Positions 17,238 to 26,947 of a DNA stretch of 64,000 bases are shown one piece after another. The notes under the pieces were generated by a model, which was given only the letters and a program-made list of their open reading frames with translations, was not told the origin of the DNA and ran no database searches. The stretch's first letter is position 1. Each line of letters begins with the position of its first letter. A program made the position numbers and the translations under genes. Source of the DNA: Kaistella polysaccharea (GTDB lineage Bacteria > Bacteroidota > Bacteroidia > Flavobacteriales > Weeksellaceae); contig NZ_CP084528.1 in assembly GCF_020410745.1 (NCBI RefSeq), positions 2,418,001-2,482,000 on the forward strand, given 5' to 3'.

Positions 17238-18410
17238 TTATTTTAAACTTTCCAAGAGTTCAGAAGCCATCGTAATATCTTTGCCTTCTTTTTGCGCCAG
17301 ACTTTTTGCCAGTTCTGCGTAGGTTTTTGCATCTGATTTTCTACCAGATTTCGCGTAAAGTTTAGCCAGAATATAGGTACTTTCCGCACTCTCTGAATTC
17401 ATAACTCCTTTCTCAGCCCATTCCTGTGCTTTTTTTAGTGCATCTTTATTTTCAACATGTTCACTGAACAACCACGCTGCTTTCAATAATTCTTGAGCGT
17501 CGAAATCGTTGGAGTTTTTATAATAAGCCAAAGCTGCTTTTTCATACTCTGGAAAATTTCCGACGTTTTCGTAGTAGATGACTTTCATTCTGGAGAGGGC
17601 AGTTTCCGCTTCTTTTTGTCCAATAATCGGAATGGCATTTTTATAAAAATAAACATCGTCAATAATACCGGTTTTCTGATTCAGAGAATTTTCCATCACC
17701 TTGGATATCTTGATATTTGAATCAAACTGATTGTAAATATCTTCAGACATCACTTTTGAAATATTCTCTTTTTTATCTTTAAAAATCTGGTAATTTACAT
17801 CACTTGGTGACTTTAAAAAATAGAGAAGCATACCAACGTCCTCGCGGGTAAATTCATCATTTTTTTTATTTTTAAAATATCTTTCAGAAGCTTTTTTCGC
17901 CAGTTCGTAATCACTTTGCGAATATCGTTTCATCATATTTAGTAAAAACCCCGGATCGCTTTCTCCCTTCTGAAATAGATCGTTCATTGCGCTGTCTGTC
18001 AATTTTGGATCATTCGCTTCTTTTCCAATCATCAAAAAATCTGCTTCGCCCATGTAACCGTAGTTTTGCATGATTAATTCCCCGTCACCATTAATGAAAA
18101 GAAAAGATGGATAGGAGCGAACGCCGTATTTGGCAGCAATATCACGACCTTCCCCTTTTTCCATGTCAAAACGAGCGTTGATGAAATTGGCATCATAATA
18201 GGCCTTCACGGCAGGAAGTGTGAAAATATTTTTCTCCATCAGTTTACATGGTCCGCACCAGGAAGCGTAAGCATCCATAAAGACCAGTTTTTTTTCTTTT
18301 TTTGCTTTCGCTAAAATTTCTTTAAAAGAGGTGGTTTCAAAATTTATTGTTTCTTGAGAAAAAGAAACGAGATAGACCAATAGAAAGAGGGTGGAAAGTA
18401 TTTTTTTCAT
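17238..18410 (-). CDS. Exported thioredoxin-fold protein with C-terminal helical repeats
   Basis: 390 residues from the ATG at 18410 (MKKILSTLF), which begins a signal peptide ending VSFSQ; an in-frame extension to 18476 adds non-signal residues and is rejected. The thioredoxin domain (about 30-140) has the redox pair WCGPC preceded by VFMDAYAS, as in thioredoxin_7/DsbD-gamma-like proteins. The rest is helical and ends in TPR-like units (LLKAAWLFSEHVENKDAL, ESTYILAKLYAKSGRKSDA). It probably acts as a periplasmic thiol-disulfide protein; its partner is unknown. A TACCTTTG box lies 16 bases upstream. Confidence 0.82.
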   Translation of the reverse strand: MKKILSTLFLLVYLVSFSQETINFETTSFKEILAKAKKEKKLVFMDAYASWCGPCKLMEKNIFTLPAVKAYYDANFINARFDMEKGEGRDIAAKYGVRSYPSFLFINGDGELIMQNYGYMGEADFLMIGKEANDPKLTDSAMNDLFQKGESDPGFLLNMMKRYSQSDYELAKKASERYFKNKKNDEFTREDVGMLLYFLKSPSDVNYQIFKDKKENISKVMSEDIYNQFDSNIKISKVMENSLNQKTGIIDDVYFYKNAIPIIGQKEAETALSRMKVIYYENVGNFPEYEKAALAYYKNSNDFDAQELLKAAWLFSEHVENKDALKKAQEWAEKGVMNSESAESTYILAKLYAKSGRKSDAKTYAELAKSLAQKEGKDITMASELLESLK

Positions 18411-18546
18411 GTCGTAAAATTCAGTGCAAAGGTAATTAAAAATTAAAAGGCCTTTTTTATTATCAAATAAAACCAAAATTGGCGGCCGTTTTTTGATTCA
18501 GTTTTAAGGCTTTTGTTAAAATAGAGAATACAACATTGATATTCTT

Positions 18547-18584
18547 CAAAAAAAATTCCTTTTCTACAAAATAGAAAAGGAATT
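18547..18584 (-). terminator. Terminator of glnS (minus strand)
   Basis: A perfect 13-bp stem (18554-18566 with 18572-18584), five-base loop, then seven T on the minus strand. It lies 17 bases past the glnS stop codon. Confidence 0.8.
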
Positions 18585-18600
18585 GATTTGTACAATTTTA

Positions 18601-20286
18601 TTATTCAGGTTTATAACCATCTTTCAAAGTAACCGTTCGGTTAAACACGAGCTTTTCTGCCGTTGAATCCCGGTCTTTCGTAAAGTAACCAATTCTTTGG
18701 AACTGATACGGATGGCCGATTTCTGCATTTTCTAAGCTTGGTTCTGCAAATCCATCAACGACTGTTAAACTTTCTGGATTGATAAACTGCATGAAATCCA
18801 TTTCTTTTTCCGCATCGGGTTGCATCGTTGTAAATAAGCGGTCGTAAATTCGCACCTCGATTGGAAGCGCGTGTTTTGCCGAAACCCAGTGAAGCGTACC
18901 TTTTACTTTTCTCAAACTTTCTTCAGACCCACTTCCGGATTTACTTTTCTCATCGTAGGTTGCATAAATAGTTGTGATTTCACCATTTTCATCTTTATCT
19001 ACACGATCTGCTTTGATAATATAGGCTGATTTCAGACGAACTTCGCCACCTAATTTCAAACGGAAAAATTTCTTATTGCCTTCTTCTTTAAAATCTTCTT
19101 TTTCAATATATAATTCTCTAGAAAAGGGAACTTTTCGTGTTCCGGCATTTTCGTCTTCAGGATTATTTTCAGTTTCTAACCATTCCTCTTCATTTTCCGG
19201 ATAATTAGTGATGATCAGTTTTACGGGATCAACAACTGCCATGACGCGGGTTGCAATTTTATTCAAATCTTCCCTTACAAAAAATTCCAGTAACTGAATG
19301 TCGATAAGATTTTCTCTTTTCGCAACGCCGACTCTTTCAATAAAATTTTTAATGGAACTTGGCGTAAAACCTAACCTTCGCATTCCAGAAATGGTTGGCA
19401 TTCTTGGATCATCCCAACCTGTAACTGCCTTCTCAGCGACGAGTCTTTGTAATTTTCTTTTGGAAGTGATCATGTAAGAAACATTCATTCTCGCGAATTC
19501 ACGTTGTTTGTTTCTGACAGTATCCTGGGCATAAACCTGATCCAAATACCAGTCATATAACGGACGATGATTTTCAAATTCCAGAGAACATAAAGAGTGT
19601 GAAATCTGTTCAATATAATCAGATTCACCATGTGCCCAATCATACATCGGGTAAATTTTCCATTTGTCGCCCGTTCGGTGGTGCGGTCTTTTTAAAATTC
19701 GGTACATGACAGGATCACGCATATTCATATTCGGAGAAGTCATATCAATTTTTGCGCGAAGTGACATGGAACCTTCCTCAAATTCTCCGCTTTTCATTTT
19801 TTCGAAAAGCGCCAAACTTTCTTCAGTCGAACGATTTCTAAAAGGCGACTCAACTCCCTCTTCGAAAGGGTTTTTCCGTTGTTCGGTAATGATTTCTGAA
19901 GGTTGCTCGTCTACATACGCTTTCCCATCTTTAATCATCTGAAGCGCCCACTCGTACAATTGGTCAAAATAATCAGATGCATATAATTCCTGATCATATT
20001 TAAAACCTAACCATTCAATATCGGCTTTTATAGAATCAACGAATTCCTGTTCTTCTTTTTCCGGATTCGTATCGTCGAAACGAAGATTTACTGGCGCGCC
20101 ATATTTTTCGCCCAAACCAAAATTTATGCAAATCGCTTTGGTGTGACCTACGTGCAGATAACCATTGGGCTCTGGCGGGAAACGAAAACGCAATTTATCT
20201 TTCGGGAAACCATTGGCTAAATCTTCTTCTATAATATGCTCAATAAAGTTGAGGGGTTTTTTATCTTCTTCCATGGGATTGTTCAT
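18601..20286 (-). CDS. glnS: Glutaminyl-tRNA synthetase
   Basis: 561 residues, normal for bacterial GlnRS, a class I synthetase charging tRNA-Gln directly. The HIGH motif is in PPEPNGYLHVGHTKAI and the KMSKS equivalent in MITSKRKLQRLV. DDTNPEKEEQEFVDSI and MPTISGMRRLGFTPSSI are GlnRS signatures, and the C-terminal beta-barrels for the anticodon are complete. The start MNNPMEEDKK is four bases from a TAAATTTG box (plus strand 20291-20298); the second ATG (residue 5) is an alternative. The 316-base gap before the next gene contains no other structure I can support. Confidence 0.95.
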   Translation of the reverse strand: MNNPMEEDKKPLNFIEHIIEEDLANGFPKDKLRFRFPPEPNGYLHVGHTKAICINFGLGEKYGAPVNLRFDDTNPEKEEQEFVDSIKADIEWLGFKYDQELYASDYFDQLYEWALQMIKDGKAYVDEQPSEIITEQRKNPFEEGVESPFRNRSTEESLALFEKMKSGEFEEGSMSLRAKIDMTSPNMNMRDPVMYRILKRPHHRTGDKWKIYPMYDWAHGESDYIEQISHSLCSLEFENHRPLYDWYLDQVYAQDTVRNKQREFARMNVSYMITSKRKLQRLVAEKAVTGWDDPRMPTISGMRRLGFTPSSIKNFIERVGVAKRENLIDIQLLEFFVREDLNKIATRVMAVVDPVKLIITNYPENEEEWLETENNPEDENAGTRKVPFSRELYIEKEDFKEEGNKKFFRLKLGGEVRLKSAYIIKADRVDKDENGEITTIYATYDEKSKSGSGSEESLRKVKGTLHWVSAKHALPIEVRIYDRLFTTMQPDAEKEMDFMQFINPESLTVVDGFAEPSLENAEIGHPYQFQRIGYFTKDRDSTAEKLVFNRTVTLKDGYKPE

Positions 20287-20602
20287 CCCGCAAATTTAGG
20301 CAAAAGTGAGGAAAAGAAAAAGATGTAAATGCGGGGTTTTGTACACTAACAAATTCGAGATGATAATTTTTTTACGAATTAATCATTTATTTAATTTCAT
20401 TGAATATCAATATTTTATAACTTTACTCTTTAAATAGAGATGTTACTTTTAAATTTTTATTTGGTGAAAATACGACCGAGGTAAAATATATTTATAAAAT
20501 AAAAACGTAATTTGCCAGCGAAAAAATAAATGTAGGACTGAAAAGCCTGCAAAAAAACACAAATTTTGAAAAGGTAACGAACAAAAAAAAGAACTGTACA
20601 AA

Positions 20603-23600
20603 ATGCAGAAGAAATTATTTTTTTTAATATACACCTTTTTACTTTTCAATTTTCATCTATCTGGTCAGCAGTACAGCAAGCCGAAAATTATTGATGTACT
20701 TGGAAGAGACAAAGCGGAAATTTCTTGTGGATATCCGTTAAATGGAAACTGTCTGGATTTAAAAGTAGTAGATGTTCCTGCTTTATATGAAACTACTTCT
20801 TATAATGTTTCTACGGTTACTTATTCTCCACCGTCTGCTTTCAATGCCGGAACGAAATTGAACGCTGATGCTGATGATTCATTCATTAATAAAATTACAA
20901 TTCCGTTTGATTTCTGTTATTTTGGAACCAGTTACAGTGATGTGGTTGTCGGCAGTAATGGTGTAATTACTTTTGATAATGCACAGGTCGGAAATCCGAA
21001 TTACCCAAATGTTGTCAATTCTAATCCCAGTATAACACTACCTCAAAACAGTATTTTCGGCGTTTACAGCGATTTAATTTTCTCTAAAAATGACGATTCG
21101 GAAATTTACTATAACGTTGTGGGCACAGCACCTACTCGAAAATTCATTGTTAGTTTTTATAAAGGAACCATTGTCGGTTGTGACGGTTCAGCTGTAACAT
21201 CGCAAATTGTATTGTCTGAAGGTTCTAATATTGTAGAAATTTTTGTAGAAAGTAAACCCGCTCCTTGTCCGGAGGCAAAATTTAAAAATTCCCTTTTAGG
21301 AATTATTAATGGGGATGGAACTTTAGGCTATTCACCAGCGAATAGAAATACTGGGGTTTGGAGTGCCCAAAGAGAAGCGTATAGGTTTACGCCAGCAGGT
21401 ACCGCGGTTACGCCACAATATTCTTGGTTTAACGCAGCAAAAGAAATTATTGGAAGAGGCCAAACGATATCAGTGTGTCCCGATAAAAATGAGGTATACA
21501 CGGTAAAAATTGAATATCCTATTTGTGGCACTGCACCTTCAATATTAGAAGATGATTTTCCCGTAAACTTTGCGGCTGATTACCCGGTTTTAAAGGATTT
21601 TACAAACGTTTTTTGTGGAGGTACCTCTCAAGTCGTGAATTTAAATGATTTTAGAAAAAATCTTACAAGTCAAGATCCCGCGAATTTAAATTTCACTTAT
21701 TATTTGACGCCCGACGACGCTAAAAATAAAACTAATCCGATATTGACACCTGATGCTTTTACTGTTAACAATGTACCGGTGTATGTTCGGGCGGAAAACA
21801 AATCTGACCAAAACTGTTTTCAAACTGCGGTTTTAAATTTGTCGCTTATTTCCACGAGTTTACTTACCAATACCGTTTCGCTCTGTGATACTAATAATGA
21901 CGGAATTGAAAATAATTTCGATTTAACCACCTTGGATGGGCAACTTTTCACGTTACCGATTAACGGGAAGCTTCATTATTTTCTATCTAAAGCAGAGGCT
22001 GATAGCAATACCAATGAAGTTACAAAAACCAATTTAACCAGTACGACAGAATTCTTTGTAAAATACGAAGCCACGAATTGCTCTTATGTATTCGGACCCA
22101 TAAAAATTAATTTCTTACCTGCGCCAGCTGTTCCAGCTCCAATAAATTATCCAGCTTTTACTACATGCGATGAACTAAGAGATTATGTTGAACCATTTGA
22201 TTTTCTCAAGAATTTAGGTCCATTAATACCTCACGATCCCACAGCGATTTTGAGTTTCTTTGAAGTTGAAGCAGATGCCTATTCAGATATAGATTCTAAT
22301 TTAAAAACTATTCACGACGGACAATATCCCATTTTTGTTCGTATACGAATTCCCGGTCAGACTTGCTTTAGTGTCGCCACCGTGAATTTAGACATTACTT
22401 TTAATAAAGTTGAGGCAGTTAATGCCGCGGAATCGGTATGCTTTAATGGAACACCATCTGTTGTTTCGGTTGATTTAAATCAATATGGTCCGCAAATGCT
22501 CAAGCAAAATTCTGGCAGTATTACGATCAATTATTTTGGAAATTCTGATGATGCAATAATGAACAGGAACCCTATTGGTCCTGTGCAAAATGTTTCCATC
22601 AATAGTAATTTTGTTACGAAAGTTTTTTACGTACGGTTTACAGATTCTACGGGATGTTATGCGGTAAAGACGCTGCAGTTAAATCTTATAAATATTATAA
22701 TCGACGCTGATCCCGTGGTCTGTGATTTTAATCTCGATGGACAAGAAACGGTTACCTTGGCAACTCTAGATCGGCAGATTATCGGTTCCCAAGAAGCTAC
22801 TGTAACGTACTTTGGGACTGAAGCGGAAGCCCGAGCAACAGGTAATGCCGGTGCTCTCACTACATATCTTGTGAAGACCGGTGATAATAAAATTTTTGTA
22901 AGAGTGGTTTCCAGTTGTTCAATCGAGGTAAGGGAAATCAATATCACCTTGGGCGCAACGCCAGTGATCGTTTCTACTTTAACACCGAGTATCGGAACTA
23001 TTTGTGACAACAATAATGATGGTAAAGAGCAATTTGATATCACTCAGTTCGAATCCCAAATCTCTACCGATGCTGGTCATAGTTTCAAATACTATACAAC
23101 CTTTAATGCTGCCGATAATTCTTTATCAGGATTTATCTCTAATCCGTTCCTATTTTCAGTGAAAGGAAGTACTATAGTTTATGTTAAAGTTTCTAATAAA
23201 GGTGGTTGCTATTCGGTGGCAACTTTAAATTTAAACATCAATTTCAAACCGGTTATCGTATTAAAATCAAAAATGATTGAACCGTTAAAAAAATGTGATT
23301 TCAATCAAGATGCTAACGAATCATTTAATTTAGATGAGGCGATAACGCAATTGTTTATTCCCGCAGACAATACTTATTCATTGAGTCAATTAACAGTTAC
23401 CTATTATAAATTAAAAGCTGACGCAGAAAGCGGAAATCCAGCAAAAAAACTCCCATCAACATACCTAACAAGCGCAACTGGATTAACTACGGTTTGGGCA
23501 AGATTTACGTCGATTACAGAATCGTGTTATTCTGTAGCTCCCATCGATTTACTGACTGCTATTCCACCAAAAGCAAAAGTGAGTGCAGAAATTGCGGTAT

Positions 23601-24841
23601 GTGACAATAATCTGGATGGTGTTTTTGAGGTAGATTTAACTCAGGATTACACTATTTATATAAACGATGTAAAGAATTTTACTTTTACCTTTCATAAAAC
23701 TCAGGCAGAAGCAAAAGATTTAAACAGCATACCAATTGCAAATCCTCAGTCATTTACCTTTCCAGCCTCGCTGACCGGAATTTGGGTTCGCGTGGAAAAC
23801 GCACCTGGCTGCTTTGATACACTTCCTGTAAAATTTAAATACGGCAATAAAGCAGTAGTGAATAAAGGTCCATTTACAATTACAAACATCTGTGATGCTG
23901 GCAATGATGGAACAGAAACAATAGATCTAACTCAGCTTGAAAAGAATATTTTTAGCGGTGTTGCAACTTTTGAATATTATGAAACCTTGGCTGATTTAAA
24001 TAATGGAAAACCAATTTCCTCACCGGCAAGCTATATTTATACTGAAACTTCTACGCCGAAAAAAGTATTTGTTAAAGTGAGTACGACTGGTTTATGTCCT
24101 GAAAAGGTAGAAATTAATATTAGTCTAAAGAAAACCCCGATGTTTAAAATTCAAGATCAATATTTCTGTCTCGCAGAACCAGCAAATATTAAACCTGATT
24201 ATTCCGGTCATAATATTATGAAGTACGAATGGATCGATCCTAGTGGTCAGGTTGTTTCGACAACTGCTGACCTTTTAAATGTTAAAACAGCTGGTCTCTA
24301 CAAGATCAATGTAACCGCTGCCAACGGTTGTACATTCTCTACTGAATTTAATGTTAAACCCTACATCGTTCCGGTAATTACCAGTGTGATACTAAATGGT
24401 AAAATTTTTACGGTAACTGCAACAGGTGACAAGCCAATTCTGTATTCCAGCGATGGAATTAATTTTCAACCCAGCAATACATTTAACGCTGATAATTTAC
24501 CATTCGGTGTAAATACTTTTTATGTGAAATTCCAAGGTTCTGAATGTATTGGAGATCCCAAAAGCGGTCTGAAACTGCAAAATGCATTTACTCCGAATTC
24601 TGATGGTATTAATGACACCTGGATCATCGACGGACTTACTCTCTTTAAAGGTGAAAAATTGAATCTAAAAGTTTACAACAGGTATCAGGAAAAAATTTAT
24701 GAAGAGGAAAGTTCTACGCGTCTGGAATGGGACGGTAAAACGCTATCGCGTGTTGTCGCTACAGATTCTTATTGGTACGTTCTCACGTTGCCAGATGGGA
24801 CAGTCTACACCGGTTGGGTATTGCTAAAAAATAGAAATTAG
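20603..24841 (+). CDS. Giant T9SS-exported surface protein with gliding-type C-terminal domain
   Basis: 1412 residues. A signal peptide (about 1-21) is followed by a beta-rich N-terminal domain (about 50-260, with FDFCYFGTSYSDVVVGSNG). From about residue 336 to 1190 there are roughly nine modules of 92-100 residues, most opening with CD-x-N-x-DG: LCDTNNDG (426), VCDFNLDG (703), ICDNNNDG (799), KCDFNQDA (896), VCDNNLDG (998), ICDAGNDG (1095), with weaker ones near 336, 520 and 611. The last ~85 residues (AFTPNSDGINDTWIIDG .. WDGK .. YWYVLTLPDGT) form the gliding-motility-associated C-terminal domain, a type B T9SS sorting signal. Probably a cell-surface adhesin or matrix protein. It stands alone. 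Confidence 0.88.
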   Translation: MQKKLFFLIYTFLLFNFHLSGQQYSKPKIIDVLGRDKAEISCGYPLNGNCLDLKVVDVPALYETTSYNVSTVTYSPPSAFNAGTKLNADADDSFINKITIPFDFCYFGTSYSDVVVGSNGVITFDNAQVGNPNYPNVVNSNPSITLPQNSIFGVYSDLIFSKNDDSEIYYNVVGTAPTRKFIVSFYKGTIVGCDGSAVTSQIVLSEGSNIVEIFVESKPAPCPEAKFKNSLLGIINGDGTLGYSPANRNTGVWSAQREAYRFTPAGTAVTPQYSWFNAAKEIIGRGQTISVCPDKNEVYTVKIEYPICGTAPSILEDDFPVNFAADYPVLKDFTNVFCGGTSQVVNLNDFRKNLTSQDPANLNFTYYLTPDDAKNKTNPILTPDAFTVNNVPVYVRAENKSDQNCFQTAVLNLSLISTSLLTNTVSLCDTNNDGIENNFDLTTLDGQLFTLPINGKLHYFLSKAEADSNTNEVTKTNLTSTTEFFVKYEATNCSYVFGPIKINFLPAPAVPAPINYPAFTTCDELRDYVEPFDFLKNLGPLIPHDPTAILSFFEVEADAYSDIDSNLKTIHDGQYPIFVRIRIPGQTCFSVATVNLDITFNKVEAVNAAESVCFNGTPSVVSVDLNQYGPQMLKQNSGSITINYFGNSDDAIMNRNPIGPVQNVSINSNFVTKVFYVRFTDSTGCYAVKTLQLNLINIIIDADPVVCDFNLDGQETVTLATLDRQIIGSQEATVTYFGTEAEARATGNAGALTTYLVKTGDNKIFVRVVSSCSIEVREINITLGATPVIVSTLTPSIGTICDNNNDGKEQFDITQFESQISTDAGHSFKYYTTFNAADNSLSGFISNPFLFSVKGSTIVYVKVSNKGGCYSVATLNLNINFKPVIVLKSKMIEPLKKCDFNQDANESFNLDEAITQLFIPADNTYSLSQLTVTYYKLKADAESGNPAKKLPSTYLTSATGLTTVWARFTSITESCYSVAPIDLLTAIPPKAKVSAEIAVCDNNLDGVFEVDLTQDYTIYINDVKNFTFTFHKTQAEAKDLNSIPIANPQSFTFPASLTGIWVRVENAPGCFDTLPVKFKYGNKAVVNKGPFTITNICDAGNDGTETIDLTQLEKNIFSGVATFEYYETLADLNNGKPISSPASYIYTETSTPKKVFVKVSTTGLCPEKVEINISLKKTPMFKIQDQYFCLAEPANIKPDYSGHNIMKYEWIDPSGQVVSTTADLLNVKTAGLYKINVTAANGCTFSTEFNVKPYIVPVITSVILNGKIFTVTATGDKPILYSSDGINFQPSNTFNADNLPFGVNTFYVKFQGSECIGDPKSGLKLQNAFTPNSDGINDTWIIDGLTLFKGEKLNLKVYNRYQEKIYEEESSTRLEWDGKTLSRVVATDSYWYVLTLPDGTVYTGWVLLKNRN

Positions 24842-24907
24842 ACCTGTATTTCTTCTCGTTCCTTTTAATTTTTAGCATGTAATTCTCAGAAAGAAATTTC
24901 AGTTCAA

Positions 24908-24915
24908 TATCTTTG
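24908..24915 (+). promoter_or_regulatory. -7 box four bases ahead of the YpdA-like start
   Basis: TATCTTTG matches the Bacteroidetes -7 element exactly and ends four bases before the ATG at 24920, implying a leaderless transcript. There is no good -33 match. Confidence 0.5.
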
Positions 24916-24919
24916 CAAA

Positions 24920-25882
24920 ATGATAGTATACGATATTGTAATAATTGGTGGCGGACCAATTGGTTTAAATTGTGCGTTGCAGGCCGAAAAAGCTGGTCTT
25001 TCTTATCTAATTATTGAAAAAGGCACCATCGTAAATTCACTCTACAATTACCCTTTATACATGACCTTTTTTTCAACCGCAGATAAATTGGAAATTGCCA
25101 ATATTCCTTTTATTTCTACGGCACCAAAACCCGGCAGGAGAGATGCGTTGGAGTATTACCAGGGAATTGCGCGACAACGGAATATCAATATCAATTTGTA
25201 CGAAGAGGTTTTAAAAATCAGGCAAGCGGAAAGCTTTCTGATTGAAACCAATAAAGATAAATATCACGCAAAAAATGTAATTATTGCGACCGGATTTTAT
25301 GATATTCCAAATAAAATGGAGGTAAAAGGCGAAGATCTGCCGAAAGTAAAACATTATTACTCTGAACCTTATCCTTATGCGAATCAAAAAATTGCGGTCA
25401 TTGGTTCCAGTAATTCTGCCGTTGACGCCGCTTTAGAAACCTACAGAAAAGGAGCAGAAGTTACCATGATTGTGAGACATTCTGAAATTTCTAAAAGTGT
25501 AAAATATTGGGTAAAACCGGATATTATCAACCGAATTAACGAAGGAAGTATTACTGCTCATTTCAATGCAGAAGTTGTCGAAATCACGCCCGGAACTATT
25601 CTATTTAAAGATGAAAATCAAGAATTACATGAAATTGAAAACGATTTTGTTTTAGCAATGACAGGTTATCTGCCCAATTTTGAATTTCTAAAAAATTCGG
25701 GAATCGAACTTCAGGGAGAATGTCTAAAACCTTTGTATAACGAAGCTATAATGGAATCTAATGTTCCAGGATTATACCTTGCTGGTGTTGTTTGTGGTGG
25801 CAAAGACACGCATCTGTGGTTTATAGAAAACTCAAGAATTCATGCCGAAATAATTGTGAATCATATTTTAAATAAGAATTAA
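24920..25882 (+). CDS. ypdA: YpdA-family putative bacillithiol disulfide reductase
   Basis: 320 residues. An FAD-binding Rossmann motif (IIGGGPIGLNCALQAEKAG, residues 7-25) and a second NADPH-binding one (IAVIGSSNSAVDAALE, about 156-171) place it in the single-domain thioredoxin-reductase-like group. It lacks the CxxC of thioredoxin reductase. The GFYDIPNKM and TGYLPNFEFL segments match the YpdA family, which in Firmicutes reduces bacillithiol disulfide with NADPH. Bacillithiol synthesis genes are not in the window, so the physiological thiol is inferred. Confidence 0.8.
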   Translation: MIVYDIVIIGGGPIGLNCALQAEKAGLSYLIIEKGTIVNSLYNYPLYMTFFSTADKLEIANIPFISTAPKPGRRDALEYYQGIARQRNININLYEEVLKIRQAESFLIETNKDKYHAKNVIIATGFYDIPNKMEVKGEDLPKVKHYYSEPYPYANQKIAVIGSSNSAVDAALETYRKGAEVTMIVRHSEISKSVKYWVKPDIINRINEGSITAHFNAEVVEITPGTILFKDENQELHEIENDFVLAMTGYLPNFEFLKNSGIELQGECLKPLYNEAIMESNVPGLYLAGVVCGGKDTHLWFIENSRIHAEIIVNHILNKN

Positions 25883-25897
25883 AACATCATTTTCAGA

Positions 25898-26902
25898 TTA
25901 TCGCATCATCAGTTGATCACCATGCAGCACCAACCGCGTTTCTAAATTATTGGTAAATAATCCGCCTGTTCCTAAACCCTGCGGAATTTTCGGCTTTTTT
26001 GTAAAAGTGTATTGTGCGATAGCATTCAGACCTACATTACTTTCTAATGCCGACGTAATCCACCATCCAATTCCTAAACTTTCTGCGAATGAAATCCATT
26101 CATCCGTACCTGAAAAACCGCCAACTAAAGAAGGTTTCAAAATAATGTATTGCGGTTTGATCTGGTTTAAAAGATCCTTTTTATCATCGAAATTAAGAAC
26201 TCCAATCAACTCTTCATCCAACGCGATCGGTATTGGCGTATTTCTGCAAAGTTCAGCCATTTCCGAATGCTGCCCTGCTTTGATCGGTTGTTCGATGGAA
26301 TGAACGTCCAAATCTGAAAGTGCTCTCAAAACGGTTTTCGCTTCTTCAAAAGTAAAACCACCGTTGGCGTCAACTCTTAATTCCAGTTCATCTTTCGAAA
26401 ATTTGTTACGCAATTCCTTAATAATTTCTTTTTCTGATTTCCAGTCAACGCCGATTTTCAGTTTGATGCAGTTGAAACCTTCCTTAAGTTTTTCCTCAAT
26501 TTGCTGTTTCATAAAATCTGCGTCTCCCATCCAAATCAAACCATTGATTTTTATGGAATCATATCCTTCAGAAAAATCACTCGGAAAATAAATATCTTCT
26601 CCATTTTTCAAATTGAGCATCGCCTGCTCATACCCAAACCAAATCGATGGAAAATGTAAAAGTTCTTTTCGCAGGACTTTCTTATTTTCATTAATGTTTT
26701 CACACAGCCATTGTAGCATTTCCTCATATTCAGGAATATCTTCATAGCTGAGTCCGCGAAAAATTCCACATTCCCCAATTCCTTTTTTATCGTCTTCGCT
26801 AATTTCCAGGAAAAAAGTCTCTTTCGTAGTAAGCACACCGCGAGACGTTCCGCTGGCTTGCTTGAAATTTAATGAATAGGGTTTAAATGTAGCTGTTTTC
26901 AT
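25898..26902 (-). CDS. menC: o-Succinylbenzoate synthase-like enolase superfamily protein
   Basis: 334 residues. MenC dehydrates SHCHC to o-succinylbenzoate in menaquinone synthesis. Superfamily residues are present: the catalytic pair in CIKLKIG, metal ligands in LRVDANGGF, HSIEQPI and IALDEEL, and the second catalytic lysine in ILKPSLVGG. The opening KPYSLNFKQASGTSRG is typical of Bacteroidetes MenC. A dipeptide epimerase cannot be fully excluded from sequence. Its ATG lies right against the T-run of the fbp terminator. It is convergent with ypdA. Confidence 0.82.
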   Translation of the reverse strand: MKTATFKPYSLNFKQASGTSRGVLTTKETFFLEISEDDKKGIGECGIFRGLSYEDIPEYEEMLQWLCENINENKKVLRKELLHFPSIWFGYEQAMLNLKNGEDIYFPSDFSEGYDSIKINGLIWMGDADFMKQQIEEKLKEGFNCIKLKIGVDWKSEKEIIKELRNKFSKDELELRVDANGGFTFEEAKTVLRALSDLDVHSIEQPIKAGQHSEMAELCRNTPIPIALDEELIGVLNFDDKKDLLNQIKPQYIILKPSLVGGFSGTDEWISFAESLGIGWWITSALESNVGLNAIAQYTFTKKPKIPQGLGTGGLFTNNLETRLVLHGDQLMMR

Positions 26903-26927
26903 AAAAAAAGTCAGAGCACGCTCTGAC
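26903..26927 (-). terminator. Terminator of fbp, abutting the menC start codon
   Basis: A perfect GTCAGAGC/GCTCTGAC stem (26910-26917 with 26920-26927) is followed on the minus strand by seven T (26903-26909) and then immediately by the menC ATG (26900-26902). Confidence 0.75.
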
Positions 26928-26947
26928 CAAGTTAGGTTGTGATATTT

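Noticed and set aside
17238-18476. Longer start for the thioredoxin-fold protein
   Set aside because: The extra 22 residues precede a good signal peptide and run over the TACCTTTG promoter box.
22657-23043. 128-codon minus-strand frame inside the giant T9SS protein
   Set aside because: A shadow of a strongly supported gene; no family features and no promoter.
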